Assembly (NCBI GenBank): GCA_040394475.1
Contig: JBEBSD010000036.1
Coordinates: forward strand, 1 to 60,994
Source: JBEBSD01 sp040394475
GTDB lineage: Bacteria; Bacteroidota; Bacteroidia; Cytophagales; Spirosomataceae
Direction of reading: 5' to 3'
DNA: 60,994 bases
Of the stretch, positions 34,941-43,220 are shown piece by piece. A program made the translations under genes and the position numbers. Every line of letters starts with the position of its first letter. Within the stretch, counting starts at the first letter, position 1. Under the pieces are notes generated by a model. It had not been told where the DNA came from. It worked only from the letters and a program-made list of their open reading frames with translations, and made no database searches.

Positions 34941-36743
34941 ATGAAGAATACCATACGTTTAATCTACGCAGCTGTATTGGTCTTTACAGGCGGATGCAGG
35001 GAATTACTGGATGTAAAGCCGTTAGATGCCCTCACGCCGGAGCAGGCGTTCAAAAGTGAAGAAAATTTAAAAATGTATATCAATTCACTCTACGAACTTC
35101 CGGGAACATTTCCTCCTTCTGCCCACATCTATGGCGTACCGGCAGCTGAAGGTATCGGAGAGTTTCAATATGTCACAGATGCCCGCAGCGATTTGACCTT
35201 CAACGGACAATTTGTTGAAAAATACTATGTCCCGGGTGCGTATACCCCATTTGACGAGGTGTTCTGGTATTGGGACGAGCTTCGGAGAATCAATTACTTT
35301 CTCGATAATTATAACGCTTCAGAAGCCCCCGAAGCAGTCAGGAACCATTATGCGGGCATAGCCCGTTGGTTCAGAGCAAAATTCTATTTCGATAAAGTCA
35401 AACGCTTCGGCGACGTGCCCTGGTACAGCACCGCCCTCGGTTCCCTGGACGAAGGACTCTATAAAGCCAGAGATCCGAGAATTGTCGTGATGGATTCAGT
35501 GCTGGCAGACCTGAACTTTGCTATTGAGAATATCTCCGACAGAAAAGACAACACCAGCACCACCATCACCAAATGGGTGGCATTGGGCTTAAAATCGAGG
35601 ATATGTCTTTTTGAAGGAACGTTCAGAAAATATCATACGGAACTGGGATTGCCCGATGCCGGCACCTGGCTACAGCATGCTGCGGATGCAGCGAGCCAGC
35701 TTATGACGAGCGGTCAATACGCCATTTACTCCACCAGTGAATCGGGTAAAGACTATCATGCTCTTTTCATCAGTGAGAATGCCGTGAGCGCCGAGGTGAT
35801 GCTGGCGAATGCGCACGATGACAATTTGCAGGTGTGGAACAATGCTACCAACCATTATTCCAATATTGGAGGACGGTATATGACCTCGTTAAACAAAAGG
35901 TTTGTCAATACATACCTTAATAGTGACGGCAGCCGGTTTACGGATACTCCGGGTTACGACACCGTCTTTTTCAGCCGGGAAGTTCAAAACCGGGACCTGA
36001 GACTGTCGCAAACTATCCGTACGTCCTCCTACGTCCGTTCCGATGGCTCGACTCCCGCGCCATTCGGGAGCGTCTCTACCACCCTGTATCATCCGATAAA
36101 ATACTCACACCCTGATCCGTTTTTCGATGATGTAGGGCGCAATACCAATGACATTCCTTTAATGCGCTATGCTGAAGTTCTCCTGAATTACGCTGAAGCC
36201 AAAGCGGAGTTGGATGATTTTACAGAAACGGATTGGGACAATACCATTGGCCTGCTCAGAAAGCGCGCAGGTATCACGAATACCAAAATGCCGGATACCA
36301 TTGACTCCTACCTGCAAACCAATTTCTATCAGAACGTGACTTCAGTCTCCATTATGGAGATCAGAAGGGAGAGAGCTGTCGAGCTTATCCTGGAACGGTT
36401 TCGGTGGGATGATCTGATGCGCTGGAAGGCAGCCGGTAATCTGGAAAAGGAAACAGACGGTATATATGTGCCCGATTTGAATGTCTTGTATGATCTGAAC
36501 GGGGACGGCACTCCTGATATTTCGTTTGTGAGAGCCGCACCTTCCAATCCGGCGCCGGGAGTATTCTACATGGTGATCGACGGGACATCCATCCGGCTTT
36601 CTGAGGGAGACAAAGGAAAAATAATTGTCAAACCGGATATGGTCAAAGAATTTCCCGACTATAAGTATCTGGCCCCGATACCGCCGTTGGAAATACAATT
36701 AAACAGCAATCTGGTTCAAAACCCGGGATGGAATACTCCTTAA
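34941..36743 (+). CDS. SusD/RagB-family glycan-binding lipoprotein
   Basis: Surface lipoprotein of 600 residues that caps the preceding SusC. The signal ends in FTGGC with the lipidated Cys19, followed by LLDVKPLDALTPEQAF, which is typical of the family. TPR-like helical region with RAKFYFDKVKRFGDVP, the conserved RYAEVLLNYAEAKAEL, the IRRERAVELILERFRWDDLMRW segment and the C-terminal YLAPIPPLEIQLN...NPGW. The paired arrangement with SusC and spacing of 44 bp are standard. The ligand is not predictable from sequence. Confidence 0.95.
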   Translation: MKNTIRLIYAAVLVFTGGCRELLDVKPLDALTPEQAFKSEENLKMYINSLYELPGTFPPSAHIYGVPAAEGIGEFQYVTDARSDLTFNGQFVEKYYVPGAYTPFDEVFWYWDELRRINYFLDNYNASEAPEAVRNHYAGIARWFRAKFYFDKVKRFGDVPWYSTALGSLDEGLYKARDPRIVVMDSVLADLNFAIENISDRKDNTSTTITKWVALGLKSRICLFEGTFRKYHTELGLPDAGTWLQHAADAASQLMTSGQYAIYSTSESGKDYHALFISENAVSAEVMLANAHDDNLQVWNNATNHYSNIGGRYMTSLNKRFVNTYLNSDGSRFTDTPGYDTVFFSREVQNRDLRLSQTIRTSSYVRSDGSTPAPFGSVSTTLYHPIKYSHPDPFFDDVGRNTNDIPLMRYAEVLLNYAEAKAELDDFTETDWDNTIGLLRKRAGITNTKMPDTIDSYLQTNFYQNVTSVSIMEIRRERAVELILERFRWDDLMRWKAAGNLEKETDGIYVPDLNVLYDLNGDGTPDISFVRAAPSNPAPGVFYMVIDGTSIRLSEGDKGKIIVKPDMVKEFPDYKYLAPIPPLEIQLNSNLVQNPGWNTP

Positions 36744-36769
36744 ATCCAATCACCCGTTTAACTTGCGTT

Positions 36770-36821
36770 TGCCGCGAATTTACAGGGTAGAATGTACGTA
36801 ATTATTCGTGCATTCGCGGCA
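36770..36821 (+). terminator. Stem-loop between susD and the downstream secreted-protein genes
   Basis: Perfect 10-bp inverted repeat TGCCGCGAAT / ATTCGCGGCA with a 32-nt loop and no U-tract. It lies 27 bp after the susD stop. In other Bacteroidota, hairpins at this place partially attenuate or process the transcript so that SusCD outnumber the enzymes; the same may apply here. Confidence 0.55.
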
Positions 36822-36890
36822 GAACAAACTATTCTGTGTTCAGGTAAATCAGCGACGCATAAATTATTCAATTAAAAAACTATTGTTGTG

Positions 36891-38465
36891 ATGAAAAGTA
36901 AGATTTGCTTAAGTTGCTTATTACTGATACTTGCCTATACTGAATCGACCGGGTTTAATTCCTCCGGGAACCCCCCTTTGACAGACTCTGTCTCAGCTAA
37001 TCCCCTAACTATCGGCAGCCGGCTGGAATTGTTTATAGATGATTATCTGGTCGGACAATTAAAAGGCGGCGCGTCAAACAGGCTGCACAAACCAATTCCC
37101 CGAGAGATCGTTATTGAACACGACGCTCCATGGGAAGGATCCGGCAGTGGTTACCATAGTATCTTCAAGGATGGAGATCTGTATAAAATGTATTACAAAG
37201 CATGGAACATCGCTATTGAAAAAGGCAATGCTAACGAAAATGTTCTGTATTGCTGTTATGCCGAAAGCAAAGACGGAATACATTGGCAAAAGCCAAATTT
37301 GGGGCTTCATCAACATGAGGGGTCCAAGGATAATAATATTGTAATGGCAAGGAGCCAATTGGGCGAAATGACTGTCGATGCAGGCCATCCTGCCGTTTTC
37401 AAAGATGAGAATCCCGCCGTAGCCGGTGATGAACGCTATAAAGCACTTCTCGCGACCTCAAACCCCATAGGACTTCTTCCCTTCAAGTCGCCTGATGGTA
37501 TTCACTGGACCCAAATGACCGATAAACCGATCATTACCGACGGAGCCTTCGATTCTCAGAATTTAGCTTTCTGGGATCCGGTTAACAGGGAGTACAGAGC
37601 ATACTGGCGCTATTTTGACAAAGGAACTGCTGACAAACCGTACGTGGGTGTAAGGAGCATCAGGACGGCTGTTTCGAAAGACTTCATCCACTGGCAGGAC
37701 CAGTCTGATCTCGTATACGTAGATTCTCCCAGAGAGGAGCTATATACCAACCAAATAAAATCGTATGACCGTGCTCCCCATCTATTTATTGGATTTCCAA
37801 CCCGGTATATAGAAAGGAAATGGGGCGAATCCCTGAATAATCTACCGGAGAAAGAACACCGGGAAATCAGGTCAAAGGCCGCAATGCGCTACGGTACAGC
37901 GATAAGCGAGGGCCTGCTCATCGCCAGCAGAGATGGAGTAACGTTCAAGCGCTGGAATGAGGCCTTTTTGCCACCGGGTATCCAGCGCCCGGGGACCTGG
38001 AACTACGGACATCAATACATCGGATGGCACGTGGTTGAAACCAAATCGTCGCTTCCCGGTGCCCCGAATGAATTATCCTTATATGCAGTAGAAAGCTACT
38101 GGACGGACAACAGCAGCTCCCTGCGGCGTTATACCTTGCGCCTGGACGGATTTGTCTCGATCAATGCGCCCATGAGCGGCGGTGAGCTTATTACAAAGCC
38201 GCTTATTTTTGAAGGGAATCAGCTTCTGATCAATTTTTCCACCTCGGCCGCAGGGGGCATAAAAGTAGAGATTCAGGATGAAAATGGAAATCCGGTTCCG
38301 GGCTATACCGAAAATGACTGTCCGGAAATATTTGGCGACACCGTCAGCGGAGCCGTTTATTGGGAAGGGAAAGGGACCGATGTTGCTTCCCTTCAGGGAA
38401 AAGTAATAAAGCTGCGATTTATTCTCAAGGACTCGGATTTGTATTCACTGCAATTCAGTAAATAA
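36891..38465 (+). CDS. Secreted beta-propeller glycoside-hydrolase-like protein, copy A
   Basis: A 524-residue exported protein (signal peptide at the N-terminus; start taken as the ATG at 36891, one codon after an in-frame GTG). Conserved blocks shared with copy B are ELFIDDYLV, PWEGSGSGYHSIFKDG, the blade-like YYKAW...YAESKDGIHW, GHPAVFKDENPAV and ITDGAFDSQNLAFWD. A C-terminal beta-sandwich has FSTSAAGGIKVEIQDENG. Such proteins, frequent in Planctomycetes and Bacteroidota, look like the GH32/GH43 five-bladed propeller superfamily, but I cannot name a family or assign catalytic residues. Its place after SusCD supports a glycan-cleaving or glycan-binding role. Confidence 0.8.
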   Translation: MKSKICLSCLLLILAYTESTGFNSSGNPPLTDSVSANPLTIGSRLELFIDDYLVGQLKGGASNRLHKPIPREIVIEHDAPWEGSGSGYHSIFKDGDLYKMYYKAWNIAIEKGNANENVLYCCYAESKDGIHWQKPNLGLHQHEGSKDNNIVMARSQLGEMTVDAGHPAVFKDENPAVAGDERYKALLATSNPIGLLPFKSPDGIHWTQMTDKPIITDGAFDSQNLAFWDPVNREYRAYWRYFDKGTADKPYVGVRSIRTAVSKDFIHWQDQSDLVYVDSPREELYTNQIKSYDRAPHLFIGFPTRYIERKWGESLNNLPEKEHREIRSKAAMRYGTAISEGLLIASRDGVTFKRWNEAFLPPGIQRPGTWNYGHQYIGWHVVETKSSLPGAPNELSLYAVESYWTDNSSSLRRYTLRLDGFVSINAPMSGGELITKPLIFEGNQLLINFSTSAAGGIKVEIQDENGNPVPGYTENDCPEIFGDTVSGAVYWEGKGTDVASLQGKVIKLRFILKDSDLYSLQFSK

Positions 38466-38520
38466 TGCCGGGTCAGCAGCTGTCATTTTTGAAGGTAATC
38501 CGAATACTAAGCTCCGTACG

Positions 38521-40092
38521 ATGAAAACGATCATTTTGATTAGGATAATCAGTATCTCATTGCTGCTCCACAGCACCATGCCGCTCTATGCGGAGAAGAA
38601 TCCGCAGGCAGCCAAAGCCATTGCGATAGATTCGAGACGGGAATTATTCGTAGATGACTATTTAATTGATCAGTTGTCGGGGAAAGCAACGCTTCAATTA
38701 CATCATCCTGTACCCAGAGAAGTTGTAATGATACACGATCAACCCTGGGAAGGCAGTGGCAGCGGTTATCACAGTGTGTTCAAAGATGGTCCTAAATACC
38801 GGATGTACTATAAAGCGTGGCAGCATACAGCGAGCAGTGATCTTTCCAATGTTCACCCGTTATTCTGCGCCTATGCAGAAAGCGATGACGGTATTCACTG
38901 GACCAAGCCCAATCTGGGTTTGCACGAATACAAGGGTTCCAAAGACAACAATATTGTTTTTGCGAGCGGATCATTTGATGGATTCTCCCTGAATGCAGGA
39001 CATCCGGCTGTATTCAAAGACGAAAATCCCGCTGTTGGTAAAGACGCCCTGTACAAAGCGATTCTGATTTCCGGGAATCCTAAACGTGGATTGGTCGCCT
39101 ACCAATCTGCCGATGGTATAAACTGGAAGCCGGTATCTTCTGATCCCATTATCACCGACGGCGCTTTTGATTCCCAGAATCTTGCATTCTGGGATAGTGA
39201 AAGAAAGGAGTACAGGGCCTATTGGAGGTATTTTACGAAGTCTGGTTTCGCAAATGATGAAAAAAACACCTACGTTGGGACCAGGGCGATCAGAACCGCT
39301 ACCTCAACAGATTTTATAACATGGCACAACCAGGCCAATATAACGTATCTGGACTCCCCTGAGGAAGAATTATATACAAACCAGATAAAAGCATATCACC
39401 GGGCGCCGCATATCCATATCGGCTTTCCGGCCAGGTACATCGACCGCGGTTGGTCCAATTCGATGGAGACATTGCCCGAATATCAGGAACGAAAGAAAAG
39501 GGCAGCGGTAAGCCAGCGATACGGTACAGCCTTGACCGAAAGTTTACTGATGGCAAGCAGGGATGGAAAAACCTTCAAGCGCTGGAATGAAGCATTCTTA
39601 AGACCGGGAATGGAAAGTAACGGGACCTGGACCTACGGCGACCAATACATCGCCTGGCACATCGTCGAAACCAAATCAGACAGAGAGGGCGCGCCTGACG
39701 AATTATCGTTATATGCGACCGAGCATTACTGGAAAGGGAAAGCAAGTGCATTACGACGTTATACACTGCGATTAGACGGATTTGTATCGGCAAATGCACC
39801 TATGGATGGCGGTGAACTTATTACCAAGCCGCTCACTTTTACCGGAAGTCAGCTGTTGCTTAATTTTTCGACGTCAGCGGCAGGTGATATGAAAGTAGAA
39901 ATACAGGATGAAAACGGAAAGCCAATTCCGGGTTATACGACTAATGACTGCTCCGAAATTTTTGGAGATACAGTTTCCAGGGCGGTTCATTGGAAAGATA
40001 AGGGAACAGACGTCTCCCATCTGAAAGGAAAAATAATCAAGCTGCGGTTTGTTCTGAAGGATGCAGATTTATACTCCTTTAAGTTTGAATAG
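38521..40092 (+). CDS. Secreted beta-propeller glycoside-hydrolase-like protein, copy B
   Basis: A 523-residue tandem paralogue of the preceding gene, 55 bp away. Clearly more than half of the residues are identical, including ELFVDDYLI, PWEGSGSGYHSVFKDG and ITDGAFDSQNLAFWD, and the C-terminal sandwich FSTSAAGDMKVEIQDENG. It has its own signal peptide (ISLLLHSTMPLYA). The differences are spread over the whole length, so this is an old duplication and not a recent one; the two may have diverged in linkage preference. Function otherwise as for copy A. Confidence 0.8.
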   Translation: MKTIILIRIISISLLLHSTMPLYAEKNPQAAKAIAIDSRRELFVDDYLIDQLSGKATLQLHHPVPREVVMIHDQPWEGSGSGYHSVFKDGPKYRMYYKAWQHTASSDLSNVHPLFCAYAESDDGIHWTKPNLGLHEYKGSKDNNIVFASGSFDGFSLNAGHPAVFKDENPAVGKDALYKAILISGNPKRGLVAYQSADGINWKPVSSDPIITDGAFDSQNLAFWDSERKEYRAYWRYFTKSGFANDEKNTYVGTRAIRTATSTDFITWHNQANITYLDSPEEELYTNQIKAYHRAPHIHIGFPARYIDRGWSNSMETLPEYQERKKRAAVSQRYGTALTESLLMASRDGKTFKRWNEAFLRPGMESNGTWTYGDQYIAWHIVETKSDREGAPDELSLYATEHYWKGKASALRRYTLRLDGFVSANAPMDGGELITKPLTFTGSQLLLNFSTSAAGDMKVEIQDENGKPIPGYTTNDCSEIFGDTVSRAVHWKDKGTDVSHLKGKIIKLRFVLKDADLYSFKFE

Positions 40093-40105
40093 CGATCCGT
40101 TAATT

Positions 40106-40153
40106 TTCTTCAAAATAGCCTCTTGAAGAAGTGCCGATGTTTCGGCGATTTTT
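40106..40153 (+). terminator. Two stem-loops after copy B
   Basis: First TTCTTCAA / TTGAAGAA (40106-40130, 8 bp), then GCCGA-TGTT-TCGGC followed by GATTTTT (40133-40153). The second is a short terminator-like hairpin. The next gene probably has its own promoter or depends on read-through. Confidence 0.5.
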
Positions 40154-40233
40154 ACATAAAAGCGTTAAATAGCTGTATCCCATTCAGGGAATGCGCCCTG
40201 CTGCTACGATAGCTTAACGTTTATTTTAACGAT

Positions 40234-40255
40234 ATTTATTCTAAAACGAATAAAT
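40234..40255. promoter_or_regulatory. Inverted repeat abutting the start of the Asp-box gene
   Basis: Perfect 8-bp repeat ATTTATTC-TAAAAC-GAATAAAT ending 3 bp before the ATG at 40259. It could be an operator or an RNA hairpin hiding the start site. Confidence 0.45.
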
Positions 40256-40258
40256 TAT

Positions 40259-41380
40259 ATGAAAGTGCAACAAATAGTTTTGTATTGGCTGATCCCCTTG
40301 TGGTTTCTCCCTCCGGCAGCATTATTCGCCCAAAAGAACAAAACCCGGATGCTGGCGCATCAAATCCTTCCCGGCCCGGACAATCCCCGCAACAGTGAAG
40401 GGGATTTTGTGACCCTCAAAGACGGCCGGATATTATTCGTCTACAGCCGGTATACCGGCAATTCCACCAGTGATCATGCCCCGGCGTACCTGGCCGGCAG
40501 GTATTCCGGTGACGGCGGGAAGACCTGGTCGAACGAAGACCGGCTTATCGTAGAGCGGGAGGGCGATATGAATGTGATGTCGGTGTCGTTGCTGCGTTTG
40601 CAGGATGGCAGGATAGCGCTCTGGTACCTGAAAAAAAACTCGGAGACCGACTGCAAGCCGTTGCTGCGGCTTTCAGCCGATGAGGGGGAAACCTGGAGCG
40701 CTCCGATCGCCTGTATCACGGATAAGAACGGCTATTTTGTCCTGAACAATAACCGGGTGATCCAGCTAAAAAACGGGCGTTTACTAATGGCAGTGGCGCT
40801 CCACAGGCCCGAAGACGGAAAATGGACGGCCCAGGCAACCCTGTACAGCTACTATTCGGACGACAGCGGGGCTACCTGGAAACCGGGAGCGGCCGTACCG
40901 AATACGACGGATATTATCACGCAGGAACCTGGTCTTGTAGAACTTAAGGATGGCAGGATCATGATGCTTATCAGGGCCAGCGGCGGGAAGCAGCAACTGT
41001 CTTATTCCGGCGATAAAGGAGTGACCTGGAGTCATATAGAAGAAAGCGCTATTTATTCGCCTATTTCGCCTGCTACCGTTACCCGTATCCCCAAAACCGG
41101 TGATCTGCTATTGGTATGGAACAATAACAAGAAAACGGATCCTGCCTGGCATGGAGGCGCCAGAACGCCGCTCACCGTCGCCGTTTCCAGGGATGAAGGC
41201 AAGACCTGGGAACATATCAGGAATATAGAAGCCGACCCGGACGGCTGGTACTGTTACATTGCTGTTCATTTTACGAAAAAGGAAATACTGCTGGGATATT
41301 GCGCGGGAAGCCAGTCTCAGAAAACACACTTATCGGTTACCAATATTACACGCATCAATCAAAAGTGGCTCTATAAATGA
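40259..41380 (+). CDS. Secreted Asp-box (BNR) protein, sialidase-superfamily
   Basis: A 373-residue exported six-bladed propeller. The signal peptide ends near ALFAQ. It has five Asp boxes (SGDGGKTW, SADEGETW, SDDSGATW, SGDKGVTW, SRDEGKTW), the hallmark of sialidases. The N-terminal FRIP motif that carries the first substrate Arg of bacterial sialidases is absent; the equivalent region reads PGPDNPRNSEGDF. So membership of the fold is firm, but cleavage of sialic acid is not shown and another exo-glycosidase activity is possible. It sits between the propeller pair and the catabolic genes. A NanM-like protein encoded later in the locus keeps a sialic-acid-like ligand in play. Confidence 0.82.
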   Translation: MKVQQIVLYWLIPLWFLPPAALFAQKNKTRMLAHQILPGPDNPRNSEGDFVTLKDGRILFVYSRYTGNSTSDHAPAYLAGRYSGDGGKTWSNEDRLIVEREGDMNVMSVSLLRLQDGRIALWYLKKNSETDCKPLLRLSADEGETWSAPIACITDKNGYFVLNNNRVIQLKNGRLLMAVALHRPEDGKWTAQATLYSYYSDDSGATWKPGAAVPNTTDIITQEPGLVELKDGRIMMLIRASGGKQQLSYSGDKGVTWSHIEESAIYSPISPATVTRIPKTGDLLLVWNNNKKTDPAWHGGARTPLTVAVSRDEGKTWEHIRNIEADPDGWYCYIAVHFTKKEILLGYCAGSQSQKTHLSVTNITRINQKWLYK

Positions 41381-41450
41381 GTATAGGCCGGCAACTTCCG
41401 TGGGAGGTGATGTTTCAACCGGGGCCAACCTGCTTGTATAGGAGAATTGT

Positions 41451-43220
41451 ATGAAGCGCAACACTGAAATGATAATAGCTGAAATTGTAGCCGGAGATAC
41501 GCCGGGACCTCATTTGCTGCTTATTGCCGGCGTGCATGGTGATGAATATGAACCGATCCTGGCGGCGCGGGAAATAGCTGCCTCGTTGTCCGGCCGGTTG
41601 CGGAAGGGCAAGGTAACGGTTGTGCCGCTTGCCAATGAAAGCGCCTATTTTGCCGCAAGCCGCTATGGTGCGGATGGCCTCGACCTGGCCCGGGTTTGTC
41701 CGGGCAATGCTGCAGGTTCCGTCACCGAACAGGCGGCTGCCGGTATCAGCGCTTTGATCGCCGGCGCCGACTACCTGGTGGATATGCACACCGGCGGGCT
41801 GGCATTCGGGATTTATCCGTTGGCAGGCTATATGCTGCATCCCGATCCGGCGGTTCTGGAGCAACAGCGGCAAATGGCACTTGCCTGTAACCTGCCGGTT
41901 ATCTGGGGAACGGATGCGTCACCCGACGGCAGAACGCTTTCTGTCGCGAGGGACGCAGGGATTCCCGCTATTTACCTGGAGTATGGAGGGGGTACGGGCA
42001 TCCGGGAACAGGTGGTTGCTGCCTGCGTAAAAGGATTTTTCAATTTGCTCAGGTCCCTCGGAATGATGGAAGGGGAAGTGGAAACTACGCCGGAGGCCGG
42101 GCGTTACCGGGTGGAAGACGACCGGAAAGACAGTGGGTACCTGCAAGGGAAAATGCCTGCCCCGGCGGAAGGTATCTTTATTGCAAAAGTCTCCCTGGGA
42201 GCTCTTGTAAAAAAAGGGCAGGAATGGGGGGAGATTGTGGACCCGGTTTCAGGAACAACGACAGTCGTTCGGGCAGATAGCGACGGACTGGTATTCCTGC
42301 TGCGGAATACGGTGAAGGTGGTGAAAGGCGACGCACTGGGCGGGATTTTACCGGTTGAGAACCGGCAGCATCTTCCGGAAACGCCTGATACCCGGGAAAT
42401 TCCTGAGTCCGCCGGTAAAAAAGTAGTCATTATTACAGGAGCGGCGGGAGGGATCGGCACTGCCTGTGCTTGTCAGTTTGCTGCCGCCGGGTATACAATT
42501 GTTGTATCGGACAACAATGAAGCCGCATTGGAGAATTTGGCGGAGCATTTGAGAAAGCAAAATGCCGAGGTGGCAGTACGGGCAGGGAATCTGGAGGAAG
42601 AATGTTATTGGGAAGCGTTGGTGCAATTTACAAGAACCACCTACGGAAGGATCGACATCCTGGTAAACAATGCAGCCTGGCGATTAGCGGGCTCCATGAG
42701 AACGGTTTCGCTGGATACCTGGGAAAAAACCCTCAGAGTCTGCCTGACGGCGCCCGTATTTTTGAGTAAACAAGTGGCACTGGTGATGGAAACACAAGGA
42801 AATGGGGGCGTGATTGTGAACGTATCGAGCGTAATGGCCGACAGGCCTTCTGGTCTGGCCCCGGCCTACATTGCTGCGAAAGGAGCCCTGGATAGCATGA
42901 CACAGGAACTGGCGATCACCTATGGCCGGAAGGGGATCCGGGTGGTGGGGATAGCGCCAGGATATATTGACACGGCGTTGAGTAATGACTACACCGACCA
43001 GCAGGGGGAAAACGTCAGTGACCGGTTAATAGACCAATTGACAGATTTTATTCCTTTGGGAAGAGGCGGGAGGGCGGACGAGGTAGCAAGGACGATCACC
43101 TGGCTCTGCTCGGAAAACGCATCATATATAACCGGGACCACCCTCACCATTGATGGTGGCTTTAAATCCAATTTTAACCCGTATTCCGTCAAACGACTAC
43201 AATTCCCTGACGAGTTTTGA
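41451..43220 (+). CDS. Fusion: AspA/AstE-type N-deacylase + SDR dehydrogenase
   Basis: A 589-residue two-enzyme protein with no signal peptide. Residues 1-305 match the succinylglutamate desuccinylase/aspartoacylase zinc family: zinc ligands His29 and Glu32 in GVHGDE, His113 in VDMHTGG, and a candidate general base Glu177 in YLEYGG. In the DLNRxFPG-type motif the Asn is replaced (DLARVCPG), hinting at a different substrate. Residues 322-585 are a complete short-chain dehydrogenase: TGAAGGIG at 329-336, NNAA at 406-409, catalytic Ser460, Tyr473 and Lys477. The single frame runs through both domains with a short linker around 305-322. The downstream PLP enzyme overlaps its stop by 4 bp. Confidence 0.88.
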   Translation: MKRNTEMIIAEIVAGDTPGPHLLLIAGVHGDEYEPILAAREIAASLSGRLRKGKVTVVPLANESAYFAASRYGADGLDLARVCPGNAAGSVTEQAAAGISALIAGADYLVDMHTGGLAFGIYPLAGYMLHPDPAVLEQQRQMALACNLPVIWGTDASPDGRTLSVARDAGIPAIYLEYGGGTGIREQVVAACVKGFFNLLRSLGMMEGEVETTPEAGRYRVEDDRKDSGYLQGKMPAPAEGIFIAKVSLGALVKKGQEWGEIVDPVSGTTTVVRADSDGLVFLLRNTVKVVKGDALGGILPVENRQHLPETPDTREIPESAGKKVVIITGAAGGIGTACACQFAAAGYTIVVSDNNEAALENLAEHLRKQNAEVAVRAGNLEEECYWEALVQFTRTTYGRIDILVNNAAWRLAGSMRTVSLDTWEKTLRVCLTAPVFLSKQVALVMETQGNGGVIVNVSSVMADRPSGLAPAYIAAKGALDSMTQELAITYGRKGIRVVGIAPGYIDTALSNDYTDQQGENVSDRLIDQLTDFIPLGRGGRADEVARTITWLCSENASYITGTTLTIDGGFKSNFNPYSVKRLQFPDEF

